Origin: Brevundimonas mediterranea
GTDB taxonomy: Bacteria; Pseudomonadota; Alphaproteobacteria; Caulobacterales; Caulobacteraceae
NCBI RefSeq assembly: GCF_014196125.1
Contig: NZ_JACIDA010000002.1
Span: 961,877-1,025,876, forward strand
DNA length: 64,000 nt
Reading direction: 5' to 3'
Below are positions 8,004 through 17,373 of this stretch, in pieces. Position 1 is the stretch's first letter; each line of letters starts with the position of its first letter. Below the pieces are notes generated by a model, which was not told the DNA's origin, ran no database searches, and saw only the letters and a program-made list of their open reading frames with translations. A program made the position numbers and the translations under genes.

Positions 8004-8896
8004 TGCTCTTTCCTTTTGCCGCCTCGACCACCCGCGCGCGGGGCGGGGTCGATCACGCCTGGACCTTCGCTGACCAGCGTCTGGACCGAAACATTGGGAA
8101 TGGTGTGAGCAAGACTGGCCATCGTCACGCCCTCCCGTTTGGCTCGCTCAAAGAGGTTGTAGATGTCGTCACCCGACATGGTCGTCCCATCATCGGCGAT
8201 CATGATGGTGTCCATCTTGAACGGCGCGCCTGACTGATCGCCGCTCCGATCGACCGGAAGGTTGACGACCCATTCGGGCTCCACCGCCGCCATGAGGTCG
8301 TCGAAGCTCTCACCGTGGATGAACTTCGACTTCACCCCGCTCGCCGCGATGGCCTTGAGGATCGTCAATTCGTCGTCGTGGATGCGGAAATGGAAGTCGC
8401 TGTAGCTGATGAAAGGCCGATCCTTGATCGACATCTGGACATGGTAGTGGGGGAAGCTGCTGTTTTTTCCGGAATGACCGGCGAAGTCCGAATTCCCGCA
8501 TGAGATCGACCACGCGTAATCGCCATAGCGGGCGGTGACCTGGACCACGTGATCGTCATCAGCGGTGTCAGCGATGTTCTTCGCCCAGCCGCCCTCATTT
8601 GCCACCCATCGCATCCAACTTTGGATCGACATCATCCCGAAAGCCTGGGCGACTGCCGGATAGTGCTTTTTCTTCACGCCCGCCGGTCTAAGAAACCAAT
8701 GGAGACAGGGTGTCTTCTCATCGAAGACGTCGAGGCCGTCGCCACAGACTGAGCAACGACCCTCAGCGAAAGCGGCGGTGAATGCCGCGTGTTGGCGTTC
8801 GGATTCCGCGATCTGACCCTCATTGAGCGCGATCCGCTCCTCCTCGGTCAGGGCCTTGAGACGGTCAGCCATCCGCTGAGCGAGAGCATCTGTCAT
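8000..8896 (-). CDS. Hypothetical protein with Cys pair, cytoplasmic
   Basis: About 298 residues from the ATG at 8896, chosen because it overlaps the preceding stop as ATGA like the other junctions of this operon; an ATG at 8917 would add 7 residues. It has no signal peptide, unlike its neighbours. Notable features are a helical N-terminus, a CSVCGDG pair followed by CLHWFLRPAG (possible zinc site), a middle region with PHYHVQMSIKDRPF, and a Gly/Arg/Lys-rich tail. I do not recognise the family. It is the only predicted cytoplasmic member of the operon, so it may be the effector or sensor. Confidence 0.5.
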   Translation of the reverse strand: MTDALAQRMADRLKALTEEERIALNEGQIAESERQHAAFTAAFAEGRCSVCGDGLDVFDEKTPCLHWFLRPAGVKKKHYPAVAQAFGMMSIQSWMRWVANEGGWAKNIADTADDDHVVQVTARYGDYAWSISCGNSDFAGHSGKNSSFPHYHVQMSIKDRPFISYSDFHFRIHDDELTILKAIAASGVKSKFIHGESFDDLMAAVEPEWVVNLPVDRSGDQSGAPFKMDTIMIADDGTTMSGDDIYNLFERAKREGVTMASLAHTIPNVSVQTLVSEGPGVIDPAPRAGGRGGKRKEQ

Positions 8897-9252
8897 CAGA
8901 CTTCGATCGGCTGACATGTCCCATGCTGGATCGAAGTCCTCTCGCCGTGATCCTGGAGGAAGATTTTCTTCACGCCGTTCGTCGAGCGGTCGATGGTCAC
9001 CACGACGGCCACCTGATCGAGCCGGAAGCCCGCGTTGAGCATGGCGTTATACTGGGACCGCGCGAACGTCAGGTGATCCGGATTGTCTTCGAGTATCTCA
9101 TAGCCGTAGGCCATCAGGCCGGTCTCGATGACGCGATCATTGCTGACCACGTAGGTAGACTGATAGCCCTCACCGTCACCGTCACCATTAAGCGTGCAAA
9201 ACCACGTCTCTGACGGAGCCGCCAACGCGGCCAGAAGTCCGATTAACACCAC
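8896..9252 (-). CDS. Small exported hypothetical protein, first of the operon
   Basis: A 118-residue protein with a hydrophobic N-terminus (MVLIGLLAALAAPSE) and two Cys residues (WFCTLNGDG, HGTCQPIEV), probably periplasmic. It is the first of four overlapping minus-strand genes. A perfect 9-base inverted repeat lies 66 bases upstream at 9318-9346 and may be the operator. Function unknown. Confidence 0.45.
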   Translation of the reverse strand: MVLIGLLAALAAPSETWFCTLNGDGDGEGYQSTYVVSNDRVIETGLMAYGYEILEDNPDHLTFARSQYNAMLNAGFRLDQVAVVVTIDRSTNGVKKIFLQDHGERTSIQHGTCQPIEV

Positions 9253-9317
9253 TCAGAAATCCTCCCCTTACCCAGCTTTATCACAACCGCCGGAAGGTCA
9301 GGAGCCCTGGATAACTA

Positions 9318-9346
9318 ACTCCTGAGAGCATCAATAACTCAGGAGT
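9318..9346. promoter_or_regulatory. Perfect inverted repeat upstream of the four-gene operon
   Basis: ACTCCTGAG and CTCAGGAGT are separated by 11 bases in an AT-richer patch. The site lies 66 bases before the gene starting at 9252 and could be a repressor site. No T-run follows, so a terminator is unlikely. The rest of 9253-9634 holds only the repeats at 9523 and 9571. Confidence 0.45.
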
Positions 9347-9522
9347 CCAATAGCATTACAACTCAGCGTCGCCGCCCGTAACGCGCGCCTCGACAGCATC
9401 GAATCCGTCTGCGGAGCCTCCGCTAAACTTCAAATCCGTTCGGGCGCGCAACCGGCCAAAGCCGCAACCGCGGCATCGGGAAGGGGAATAAACAAGGCAA
9501 CGTCTGGTTTCGGATCGAGGGC

Positions 9523-9550
9523 CAACTTCCGCTCATGGCGCTTCTCAGAC
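9523..9550 (+). repeat. Dispersed repeat B, copy 1
   Basis: 28 bases starting CAACTTCCGCTCATGGCG, matching 19979-20006 at 24 of 28 positions. The two copies lie in gene-free stretches inside and at the end of cargo 1. Confidence 0.55.
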
Positions 9551-9570
9551 ATCCGCTATCAACCGCAGCT

Positions 9571-9606
9571 TTTGACTCTTAGCGGCGGTTTGGAATGTCT
9601 GCTTGG
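9571..9606 (+). repeat. Dispersed repeat A, copy 2
   Basis: Starts TTTGACTCTTAGCGGCGGTT and matches 6483-6518 with few mismatches. It lies just before the end of the OsmC-like gene. Copies 1 and 2 bracket the unknown gene block 6596-9252. Confidence 0.6.
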
Positions 9607-9634
9607 CGGCGGCGGGCGACACAATTCGCTAAGA

Positions 9635-10048
9635 TCAACCGACCTCGGTTTCAATCGAGACGGCCCCAACGAGCATGCGGTGGATCGGGCATCGGTCGGC
9701 GATTTCAAGAAGTCGGTCGCGCTGCTCCTGTGGGAGGTCTGCCGGCAGGCTGATGGTCCGCACGAAGTGGTCGGAGGGCGTCGCTTCCGGCTGTCGGACC
9801 AGAACAACCTCGACGGACAAGGGGCCGATCGCCCAGCCCTTGCGGTTCGCGTAGAGGCGCAGGGTCTGGGCGGTGCAGGAGGCTAGAGCGGCCTGCACCA
9901 GTTCATGCGGGGTCGGCCCGAGATCCAGCCCACCCAGTTCGACAGGCTCATCGACGACGAAGCTGGCAGGGCCGGCGCGGACCACGAGTTGCAGGCCGCC
10001 GTGGCCCGCATCGTCGGCGAAGGAAGATCGGGGTGTGGAAGCCGTCAT
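9635..10048 (-). CDS. OsmC/Ohr-family peroxiredoxin-like protein
   Basis: A 137-residue protein with the two conserved Cys of the OsmC fold: ALASCTAQTLRLYANRKGW and ADRCPIHRMLVG. In the family these form a thiol pair that reduces organic peroxides or related electrophiles in the cytoplasm. The tail matches the OsmC/YhfA type in length. It is the last gene of a run of minus-strand redox genes and lies 58 bases after the malate dehydrogenase gene. A protective role alongside sulfite and sulfur chemistry is inferred. Confidence 0.82.
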   Translation of the reverse strand: MTASTPRSSFADDAGHGGLQLVVRAGPASFVVDEPVELGGLDLGPTPHELVQAALASCTAQTLRLYANRKGWAIGPLSVEVVLVRQPEATPSDHFVRTISLPADLPQEQRDRLLEIADRCPIHRMLVGAVSIETEVG

Positions 10049-10106
10049 GGGGCGCCTTGCTGAATGAGTAGGGGTTGTTCGGTGATTGTCGCGCGATCGA
10101 CGCGCC

Positions 10107-11093
10107 TCAGGTGGAGACGATCGAAAGCGCAGCGTCGCGTTCGCCGATGAGTTCCTGAACCGACGCCGCCAGACCGGCGCGGGCGAAGGCGTCGAGGTCC
10201 AGACTGTTCACAGGCGCATAGCGCCCATCGCGGCAGACCGCCGGTACGCCGCAGACCAAGCCTGCGGGAATACCGTATTCTCCTGTGGCGGGGATGCCCA
10301 TCGACACCCAGCGACCGTCCGAGCCCTGGACCCAGTCACGCATGTGATCGACGGCAGCATTGGCGGCGGAAGCGGCGGACGATGCGCCGCGGGCCTCCAG
10401 GACCGCCGTACCGCGCCGCGCCACCTCCGGGATCAGGGTGTCGCGATACCAGCCGTCATCGCCGATGCGCGCGGCCAGTCGTTCGCCGCTCACCGAGGCG
10501 TGGCTCCAATCGGTGAACATGGTGGGCGAGTGATTGCCCCAGACCGCGAGGTGATCGATCGCATCGACCGACACGCCTGCCTTTCGCGCCAGTTGCGCGG
10601 CGGCGCGATTGTGATCCAGCCGGATCATGGAGGTGATGGCGCCCTCGGGCAGGTTCGGCGCGGACTGGATCGCCACCCAGGCGTTCGTGTTGGCGGGATT
10701 GCCCACCACGAGGACCTTCACGCTCCGCTTGGCGACGGCGTCGAGCGCGGCGCCTTGGGTCTTGAAGATGGCGGCATTGGCGGCCAGCAGGTCACGGCGC
10801 TCCATGCCCTTGGATCGGGGACGCGAGCCAACCAGGAAGGCGGCGTCGATGTCGTCGAACGCGACCCTCGGATCGTCCGTCGTCCGGATCGTGGTCAGGA
10901 GCGGGAAGGCGCAGTCGTCCAACTCCATCGTCACGCCCTTGAGGGCCGACAGAGCTTGGGGAAGATCGAGCAGGCGAAGGTCGATCGGCGTCTCGGGGCC
11001 GAAGACGTCGCCTTGCGCTAGACGGAACAGCAGGGCGTAGGCGATCTGGCCGGCCGCACCGGACACGGCGACCTTGATGGGAGTATTGGGCAT
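10107..11093 (-). CDS. mdh: NAD-dependent malate dehydrogenase (cytosolic type)
   Basis: A 328-residue protein with the Rossmann start [19 protein letters not shown] and the family blocks [45 protein letters not shown] and the catalytic His in [10 protein letters not shown]. It interconverts malate and oxaloacetate. This GAAGQI type differs from the LDH-like Mdh that I would expect as the housekeeping copy in Caulobacterales, which supports acquisition with the cargo. It lies between the OsmC and thioredoxin-fold genes. Its link to the sulfite cluster is not obvious. Confidence 0.88.
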   Translation of the reverse strand: MPNTPIKVAVSGAAGQIAYALLFRLAQGDVFGPETPIDLRLLDLPQALSALKGVTMELDDCAFPLLTTIRTTDDPRVAFDDIDAAFLVGSRPRSKGMERRDLLAANAAIFKTQGAALDAVAKRSVKVLVVGNPANTNAWVAIQSAPNLPEGAITSMIRLDHNRAAAQLARKAGVSVDAIDHLAVWGNHSPTMFTDWSHASVSGERLAARIGDDGWYRDTLIPEVARRGTAVLEARGASSAASAANAAVDHMRDWVQGSDGRWVSMGIPATGEYGIPAGLVCGVPAVCRDGRYAPVNSLDLDAFARAGLAASVQELIGERDAALSIVST

Positions 11094-11101
11094 TGTGGAC
11101 C

Positions 11102-11725
11102 TCAGGGCTTGGAAGATTGGGAAAGAGCTGTGTCGATAGCGATGACCACGCTGTCGAGAGTCAGCGGGCCATCCACCCGGCGGCCCTGAACGAATAGAGT
11201 CGGCGTGCCGGTGACGCCCGCATCCTGCGCCCGGCGAACACGCCGTTCCAACGCGGCCATGGCGTCAGGGTCGGCGATGCAGGCTTTCAGTCGGGCCTCG
11301 TCGATCCCGAAACGACCCGCGACCCGCACCAGATGAGCCCGCGGGCTCTGTCCACCGGTCCATTCAGACTGGCCGTGCATCAGGGCGTCAATCACCTCGA
11401 AATACCGCTGAGACCCCGCACAGCGCGCCAGAAGAACGCCGGCGGCGGAAAGATTCGCAGGGCCGGTAATGAACTCCCGATAGATCAGCTTGACCTGGCC
11501 GGTATCCATATAGCGACGGCGCAGTTCGGGCAGCACCTCGATCGCGAACCGGGCGCAGGGGCCGCAGGTGCTCGAAGCGTATTCGATCAGGGTTACCGGG
11601 GCGTCCTGACGGCCCAGAACCATGTCATCGGCTTCCGCCGCTTGGGGCGCGCATGCCGTGATCAGGGCGCCGGCTCCCACAGCGATGATCGAGCGACGAG
11701 TGGGAACAAAGATATTGGGGTTCAT
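11102..11725 (-). CDS. DsbA-like thioredoxin-fold exported protein
   Basis: A 207-residue protein whose ATG at 11725 follows a GGAGG ribosome site. It has an N-terminal export signal with an RRS pair ([16 protein letters not shown]) and a possible lipobox at ITAC. A DsbA/Thioredoxin_4 domain follows, with the active site [10 protein letters not shown] and the cis-Pro segment [14 protein letters not shown]. It likely keeps or forms disulfides, or reduces oxidised partners, in the periplasm. It could serve maturation of the adjacent cytochrome c. It starts 31 bases after the transporter gene. Confidence 0.8.
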   Translation of the reverse strand: MNPNIFVPTRRSIIAVGAGALITACAPQAAEADDMVLGRQDAPVTLIEYASSTCGPCARFAIEVLPELRRRYMDTGQVKLIYREFITGPANLSAAGVLLARCAGSQRYFEVIDALMHGQSEWTGGQSPRAHLVRVAGRFGIDEARLKACIADPDAMAALERRVRRAQDAGVTGTPTLFVQGRRVDGPLTLDSVVIAIDTALSQSSKP

Positions 11726-11756
11726 GAGGCCTCCGGGCAGGAAACTGACGAGCGAC

Positions 11757-12935
11757 TCAGCGCGCGCAGGGAATGTCGCGCTTGGCCGCGTCCGTAAGGC
11801 AGGGGGCGACGAACAGGTCTCCGCGCCAAGCGCCGCGGATCGTGCGGGCGCCGACGATGAGCCAGAGGATTGCAAGGCCGGCGATCAGGGCCACGCCGAA
11901 GATGTTGAAGGCTGGGATCGGCAGCAAGGTCCCCAGCTTCAGGGTCGCGACCGAGAAGACGCCGATCGGGAAGGTGTAGCCCCACCAGCCGAGGTTGAAG
12001 GGCAGGCCCTGACGAAGGTAACGCAGAGTGATCAATGCAGCCATGGCTGCCCACCAAAGGCCATAGGCCCACAGCAAAAGGCCGCCGATCAGTCCGATGC
12101 CTCCTGCCGCGTCACCGTATTGACCCAGCCCGGAGGCGGTGAAGATCGCCGGCGCGGCCTGACCCAGCACCAGCATCCCCAGAGCGCCGGTCCCGATCGG
12201 ACCCAGCGACAGCCAGCTGGACGCCGCCATGCCGGCGTGCGGCAGTTTGTGGATCGCCATGCGCAGAACCAGGATGACGAGGATGCTTAGCGCCAGAGGC
12301 ACCGACAGCGCCCAAAGAGAGTAGCTGACCACCAGCACGGACAAGGCCGCGTTCGGGTCGGTCAGGTGGGGCGCGATCAGCCCGCCGGTGACGGCCGCGA
12401 CCTCCGCGGCCACGACGGGCAACAGCCAGACCGCCGTCATCTGGTCGATGGAATGCTCCTGGCGTGTGAACATCATAAAGGGGATGCCGACGCCGCAGGC
12501 GACCGCCATCGCCACGTCGATCCACCACAGTGTCTCGGCGAGAGGGACGATGCCGTCGCCCCACCGCGCCAGGCCGAAGGCCATCAGGCCGTTGATGATC
12601 GTCGCCAGTCCCATCGGTATGCAGCCGAAGAACATCGAGACGACCGAATGGCCGAAGATGCGGCGCGCGCCGTCGAAGAAGAAGATCCACCGCGCGGCGT
12701 AGAGGACGGTGAACAGGGCGAAGAGGCCGATGTTGAAAACCCACAGACCTTCGGCGACCAGCTTCACGCCAGGGATGTCGATCGGAATCTGGTTCAGGGC
12801 GATGGCCAGGATGCCTGTGCCCATGGTGGCGGCGAACCAGTTCGGGGTGAACTGGCGAACGACCTCGCTGGGCCGCTGGAGTTTGGCCAGAGGCCGCAGG
12901 CCGAAGGCGACGTCGCGAAGGTGAAGGTCATGCGC
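11757..12935 (-). CDS. TDT-family (TehA/Ssu1-like) membrane transporter
   Basis: A 392-residue hydrophobic protein with about ten membrane segments and the family opening FTPNWFAATMGTGILAIAL. The TDT family includes tellurite/dicarboxylate carriers, the plant anion channel SLAC1 and the yeast sulfite pump Ssu1. Standing in line with sulfite dehydrogenase genes, it is best read as an exporter of sulfite or a related anion; that role is an inference. The ATG at 12935 is preferred over one 21 bases upstream because it starts the family's usual cytoplasmic N-tail. Confidence 0.8.
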   Translation of the reverse strand, partial: AHDLHLRDVAFGLRPLAKLQRPSEVVRQFTPNWFAATMGTGILAIALNQIPIDIPGVKLVAEGLWVFNIGLFALFTVLYAARWIFFFDGARRIFGHSVVSMFFGCIPMGLATIINGLMAFGLARWGDGIVPLAETLWWIDVAMAVACGVGIPFMMFTRQEHSIDQMTAVWLLPVVAAEVAAVTGGLIAPHLTDPNAALSVLVVSYSLWALSVPLALSILVILVLRMAIHKLPHAGMAASSWLSLGPIGTGALGMLVLGQAAPAIFTASGLGQYGDAAGGIGLIGGLLLWAYGLWWAAMAALITLRYLRQGLPFNLGWWGYTFPIGVFSVATLKLGTLLPIPAFNIFGVALIAGLAILWLIVGARTIRGAWRGDLFVAPCLTDAAKRDIPCAR

Positions 12936-12969
12936 CATCTGAAGTGTCCTGAACAATGCTGGAATGAAA

Positions 12970-13512
12970 CTAATGGGCGTTGAGGCGACAGATCACGCCC
13001 AGCACGACGGCGGTCACGACCAGAAGTGCCGGCAGGGTAAGGATTTGAAGTGTGGCCTCGCGTCCCGTGATCCAGCCGGTGTAGGTCACGACGCGACCAT
13101 TCAGGAACTGGCTGAAGCTGCGTACACCATTACCCGCGTCTGGCGTATCCGACACCAGGGTGCCACCGGTCAGCAGGCCGAAATACATCGCACCGAGCAG
13201 GCTGATAAAGCCGAGTGCGAGGGTGGCCTCACCCCGCCCGAAAGTGATCCAGAACACCAGGACCATGCTGGCATAAAGGCCGGCGACGGCCTTGATAATG
13301 ATCGGGTGGATACCGGTCTGACCGACATCAAGCTGGATGCGGTGAAGCGTCTTGCCGTCGCCGACATCGGGGATGTGGGCCGTCTCGGATTCGACGGCGG
13401 TCACCATAGTGGGCGGTAGAGGTTTTACCGGCACCCGCAGGTCACGAACGGCTCGACGGGGTTGTGGCTGGACGATGCGTGCCGGTGTATCGAACGTGCA
13501 GGCGGGGGTCAT
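12970..13512 (-). CDS. Hypothetical inner-membrane protein
   Basis: A 180-residue protein with a soluble N-terminal third and three predicted membrane segments (AVAGLYASMVLVFWITF, LALGFISLLGAMYFGLL, ILTLPALLVVTAVVLGVI). Its ATG follows an AAAGGAG site. It sits 34 bases upstream of the transporter gene on the same strand and may be an accessory of it or of the cytochrome chain. I do not recognise a named family. Confidence 0.6.
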   Translation of the reverse strand: MTPACTFDTPARIVQPQPRRAVRDLRVPVKPLPPTMVTAVESETAHIPDVGDGKTLHRIQLDVGQTGIHPIIIKAVAGLYASMVLVFWITFGRGEATLALGFISLLGAMYFGLLTGGTLVSDTPDAGNGVRSFSQFLNGRVVTYTGWITGREATLQILTLPALLVVTAVVLGVICRLNAH

Positions 13513-13644
13513 GATCGGTCTCCTTTAATGGAGTGGAGGCAGACAGTCGGCGCGCTCCTCGACGCCGATATTGATCGCGAGGATTCGTTCCATCCAACGC
13601 AATGATGCGAACTATTTAATCGATTGAGGCGAATGAAATGCTGA

Positions 13645-14142
13645 TCAGCCCGTCGCGCCGTCGCCCTCGTTCACAGCCAGTCCCGCAGCAGCGCCCGCAG
13701 GTGTCGCCTGGCTCGGCATGGCCCTGAGATAATCGACGATGGCGTCGATGTCGCCGACCGCGATCGGGGCACCATAGGTTTCCCGCATCTTGACGACGGT
13801 AGAATGCCACTGGGCCTCAGTCAGCCGGGGCTGGGTCAGGGCCATGCTAGCCGAATGACAGGATGTGCAGTTGGCATTGACGACATCGGCGCCAGGGCCG
13901 TCGGGGAATGACGAGGCCTCGTCCGGCAGTTCGATACTGGCCGAGGTCAGGGTGAAGCCGCTTGCCGACACGAATGACGGCGGCGGCGCGACCGGGGCCG
14001 CAGGGACCACAGGAGGTACGACCATCTTCCGTCCCCGGGGCGCATTGCCGCCCGCGATGGCTCCGATCAGGATCACGCTCGTAAGCCCGCCGGCCAGCAG
14101 GATCGACATCCCGGTCGACAACGGTGTTCTGGACTTGCTCAT
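13645..14142 (-). CDS. Membrane-anchored c-type cytochrome of the sulfite dehydrogenase
   Basis: A 165-residue protein with an N-terminal membrane anchor (MSILLAGGLTSVILIGAIA), a Pro/Val-rich linker and a single haem c site, NCTSCHSASMALTQPRL. Its start overlaps the stop of the molybdoenzyme gene as ATGA. This two-gene arrangement is that of SorA/SorB-type sulfite dehydrogenases, where the cytochrome accepts electrons from the molybdenum subunit in the periplasm. The call as electron acceptor follows from this context. Confidence 0.8.
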   Translation of the reverse strand: MSKSRTPLSTGMSILLAGGLTSVILIGAIAGGNAPRGRKMVVPPVVPAAPVAPPPSFVSASGFTLTSASIELPDEASSFPDGPGADVVNANCTSCHSASMALTQPRLTEAQWHSTVVKMRETYGAPIAVGDIDAIVDYLRAMPSQATPAGAAAGLAVNEGDGATG

Positions 14143-15371
14143 CCGAAAGTCACCGTGGTGGTCTCGACACATCCACGCATGAAGCCGCCCGGATTCCAGT
14201 TCGGCGTCATCGGCTGAACGACGCCCGCAGTGCTGGTGCAGCGCGTCATTAGGGGAATGGCCCCTCGGCCACGGATCGGCACCACCCCGTCGAAGCGTCG
14301 AAAACTGTAGGGGCCCTGGTCCGGTCCCAGCTGCGCGGGTCGCCAGGTTCGCCCGCCGTCGGACGACAGGTCCACCCTCGACACTCCGGTGTCCCCGCCC
14401 ATGGCGATGCCGCCGATCGGCAGGGTGGGCTGCCAGGCCACGGGGTGATCGCCCGCGATGCTCGTGATCCACGACCGAGGGACCATCCGGTTGATCGGCA
14501 CGGTGGGATAGTCCTTGTCGGTCGGGGAGACATTGGCCATCGGGGTGTCGGGAATCTTGTAGGCCTTTGCCATCCAGTACCCGTCGTCGGGTTTGTCCAG
14601 CACCTCGATATCGTTCAACATCTTGACCCAGTAGGTCGAGAACCAGCCCGGCACGATCAACCTGACGGGAAATCCATTCAGCAGAGGCAGTTGTTCGCCG
14701 TTCATGGCGAAGGCCACCATCACCTCGCCGTCGCGCGCATGATCCAGGGCCAGCGACTTTGAGAAGTCCGGCGCACCCGCCACGACGGGCTGGTCCAGCG
14801 CGCCGAAGCGGACGGCCAGGGCTCCGGGTCTGACCCCTGCGACATCCAGAAGGTGCCTCAGACTGACGCCCATCCACATGGCATTGCCCATCGCCCCATG
14901 CGCCCATTGCGCGCCCGGCACGCGGGGCTGGAACAGGCCGCGCGAGTTTCCGGAACACTGGTTCACCGCTGCCATCTGCACGCGCGGCATGGCCAGAAGC
15001 TCGGTCAGCGACACCGACAACGGGCGCACCACATGGCCGTGCACATTGATCCGGAAGGTCGTGGCATCGACCGAGGTCGGGATATCGGCCCAGTGCCAGC
15101 GCACGAAGAACTGGTCGTTGGGTGTGAAGACGCTCTGGTCGAACACCGACATCGGCGTCTCAAGCAGCGGCGGTCGGCTGCGTTGCAGGATCATCGATCC
15201 CTTGCCCGGAAAGCTGGAGGTCAGTGGGCGCGACGAGGGTCCACCCGGTAGAGCCAGGTCCACCGCCTGTTGCCCCCAGGCGGGGGCCGACCAGGCGGCT
15301 GCCGCCACACCCCCTCCAATAACGAAGCGGCGTCCAACGGCGTGAGATATGGGGTCGTTGGCTGAAGCCAT
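14139..15371 (-). CDS. Sulfite oxidase-family molybdopterin enzyme (SorA/SorT-like)
   Basis: A 410-residue enzyme from the ATG at 15371, which has an AAGGAT site; an upstream ATG is less likely. The N-terminus carries a twin-arginine signal (VGRRFVIGGGVAAAAW), so the folded cofactor-loaded protein is exported. The Mo-ligand Cys lies in NQCSGNSRG, followed by GAMGNAMWMGVSLRHLLDVAG and FPVRLIVPGW, all typical of the sulfite oxidase family. It probably oxidises sulfite to sulfate and hands electrons to the cytochrome encoded downstream. Other sulfur or sulfoxide substrates cannot be excluded. Confidence 0.85.
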   Translation of the reverse strand: MASANDPISHAVGRRFVIGGGVAAAAWSAPAWGQQAVDLALPGGPSSRPLTSSFPGKGSMILQRSRPPLLETPMSVFDQSVFTPNDQFFVRWHWADIPTSVDATTFRINVHGHVVRPLSVSLTELLAMPRVQMAAVNQCSGNSRGLFQPRVPGAQWAHGAMGNAMWMGVSLRHLLDVAGVRPGALAVRFGALDQPVVAGAPDFSKSLALDHARDGEVMVAFAMNGEQLPLLNGFPVRLIVPGWFSTYWVKMLNDIEVLDKPDDGYWMAKAYKIPDTPMANVSPTDKDYPTVPINRMVPRSWITSIAGDHPVAWQPTLPIGGIAMGGDTGVSRVDLSSDGGRTWRPAQLGPDQGPYSFRRFDGVVPIRGRGAIPLMTRCTSTAGVVQPMTPNWNPGGFMRGCVETTTVTFG

Positions 15372-15775
15372 GTCGATATCCTTAACCGTCGCACACATCA
15401 GGCGATGTTTCAGCTCTATTGGCAAGCGGGTTGTCCCGAGGATCGCAGTTCCGGGGTGCCAGTCTCCTGGTGTTGATCTCCGCCCAATGCACGGCTGTCG
15501 GAGATCACGCGCCGTGCGGTTCGGATTTTCCGGCGAGCCCGAAGGGACCTGAACGGGTCCAGGTCCAGGCTTCTCCAAAAGGATCAGAGCCTCCGTCCTT
15601 TCCCCATCGTTCAGAGGATTGAAACGGCGTTGCTGCATACGCGGTTTTGACCGCGCGGACCAATGCAACTCCCTCCCTGAACAGCGGCGAACGGATGTCA
15701 GAAGCAGGCCGGGCGCGACTGACTCCGACGGCCAGATCCGAAAGAGAACCTGGGCCGCCGCGACCATATTGCCTA
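15372..15775. other. 400-base stretch without a convincing gene
   Basis: Several short frames cross here but none has a credible start, domain or family. The stretch separates the sulfite dehydrogenase pair from the SnoaL-like gene upstream and should hold the promoter of the leftward sor operon. I see no clear hairpin terminator. Confidence 0.4.
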
Positions 15776-16204
15776 TCAGTGGGCATGAGGCGGATTGACC
15801 TGCCAGATTTCATCAACCAGCAGACCCGCCCGATACAAGAGGACATAGCGGACCGGGATCGCTTGCTTGCCCTCGAAGGTCACATCGACGGTGACGGTCG
15901 CGCCGGCCGGGTTTTCGGCGATCGTCATGGCGGCGATGTTGGCGCTGAGCGGACCCAGGCCGGCGAATCGTGACCAGACGTCGCGCAGTTCGACCGGGTC
16001 GTCATAATGCCCGTCTAGCGGTCCGCCGACCCACTGCAAGTCGGCGTCTGGTGCATAGGCCGACAGAACCGTATTGACCGACCCTGCGGCGATCGCTGCG
16101 ATCCGGGTTCGGGCCAGAGCCTCGTGGGACTGGGCGAAGGCGGGAGCCCCCGTCATCAGCACGGCTGACGTCAGGACGAAGGCCGAAAGAGCATGAAGTC
16201 GCAT
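15776..16204 (-). CDS. Exported SnoaL/NTF2-like protein
   Basis: A 142-residue protein with a signal peptide ending at AFAQ (MRLHALSAFVLTSAVLMTG). The mature part looks like a cone-shaped NTF2/SnoaL fold: helix ALARTRIAAIAAGSVNTVLSAYA, then DADLQWVGGPLDGHYDD and paired strands. Such proteins bind small ligands or act as isomerases. Nothing fixes a substrate here. It is on the same strand as the sulfite genes but separated from them by 400 bases. Confidence 0.6.
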   Translation of the reverse strand: MRLHALSAFVLTSAVLMTGAPAFAQSHEALARTRIAAIAAGSVNTVLSAYAPDADLQWVGGPLDGHYDDPVELRDVWSRFAGLGPLSANIAAMTIAENPAGATVTVDVTFEGKQAIPVRYVLLYRAGLLVDEIWQVNPPHAH

Positions 16205-16293
16205 CGCGATATCCTTGAAAGATCAATCCGGGCTGGATCGTTGCTCATCTTCAAGGATCGACGCCCAGAAGGTCCAATGCGATGTATCGAACT

Positions 16294-16317
16294 GATCATT
16301 CGGTTGAACCGATCATC
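16294..16317. promoter_or_regulatory. Symmetric element between SnoaL-like and LysR genes
   Basis: The sequence contains CGGTTGAACCG, a palindrome, flanked on both sides by GATCAT. It lies upstream of the SnoaL-like gene at 16204 and downstream of the LysR gene. It is a possible binding site for the regulator. Confidence 0.35.
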
Positions 16318-16352
16318 CGAGCAGATGTCCGTCTTCGTTGATGGTTTTTCCG

Positions 16353-17243
16353 TCAAGCCATCGGAGACCTTGACGCAAGCAGGCTGACAAATGCGTCCCC
16401 AGCCTTTGACCGATATCGCTGTTTGTGAAGCAGCAGCCAGAACGGTCGGGCCGGAAGGTCGAATGGCAGGGTCGTAAGGATACCGGCCTTCAGACGCGCG
16501 GCGACGACGTTTCGCGAGACGACGGCGGCCCCAGCCCCCGCCTCGACCGCACCCGCCACCGCCTCATTGCCCGGCAGGCTCATCGCCACATCCAGATCGT
16601 TGACGCTCAGACTGTGTGCCGCCAGCGCGGCCTCGAAGGCTGAGCGCGTGCCGGAGCCGGGCTCGCGCAAGACCCAGGTCATGGCCTTCAGGTCCGGTCG
16701 GGCCGCCCCGTCCTGGGCCTGCGGATGTCCTGCAGCGACGACCAGCACCAATTCGTCGTGATCCAGCACCGTGCGGCTGAGGACGGGCTCGTCCAATTCG
16801 CCCTCGACCAGACCCACTTCGGCCTCGCCCTCGATCACAGCTCGGGCCACGTCTCGGGTGTTGCCGATGGTGACATCGATCTGGATGCCAGCGTGGCAGG
16901 CATGAAACGCCGCCAGACGAGACGGTAGCCACCATCCTGCGATCGTCTGGCTGGCTTGGATCGACAACCTGCCGCGCTTCAGGTCACCGAGGTCATTGAG
17001 TGCCTCCTGTGCCGCCGCCGCGCGAGCCAGGACGGCGCGGGCCTCGATCAGGAACACCTGTCCAGCCGCATTCAGCACGATGCTTCGCCCCACACGATCG
17101 AACAGCGCAACACCGTGACGTGCCTCCAGCGTGGTGACCGCAGAACTGACGGCAGACTGGGTCAGGTTCAGGGCCTCGGCAGCACGTGTGACGTGCTCAC
17201 GCTCGGCGACGGCGACGAAGATGCGGAGTTGATCCAGGGTCAT
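16353..17243 (-). CDS. LysR-family regulator of the sulfite/stress cargo
   Basis: A 296-residue LysR protein. An N-terminal winged helix (MTLDQLRIFVAVAEREHVTRAAEALNLT is its start) is followed by a substrate-binding domain of the CbbR/YeiE type (RGRLSIQASQTIAGWWLP, EAEVGLVEGELDEP). LysR proteins usually control a divergent gene. Here the DUF305 gene starts 130 bases away on the other strand, and the sulfite genes follow on the same strand. YeiE-like members respond to sulfite in enterobacteria, which would suit this neighbourhood. The ligand is an inference. Confidence 0.85.
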   Translation of the reverse strand: MTLDQLRIFVAVAEREHVTRAAEALNLTQSAVSSAVTTLEARHGVALFDRVGRSIVLNAAGQVFLIEARAVLARAAAAQEALNDLGDLKRGRLSIQASQTIAGWWLPSRLAAFHACHAGIQIDVTIGNTRDVARAVIEGEAEVGLVEGELDEPVLSRTVLDHDELVLVVAAGHPQAQDGAARPDLKAMTWVLREPGSGTRSAFEAALAAHSLSVNDLDVAMSLPGNEAVAGAVEAGAGAAVVSRNVVAARLKAGILTTLPFDLPARPFWLLLHKQRYRSKAGDAFVSLLASRSPMA

Positions 17244-17373
17244 GGGCGCAACCTAGCCCGCTCGCGCCGGAAAAACAGATGGATCGTTCGGCGGTCGCGA
17301 ACGTTCTCAGCAACAATCTCCGTTGGATGGTCGATTGTCCAACCGTCAGGATGGCGATGAACCGAAAGTCCCG

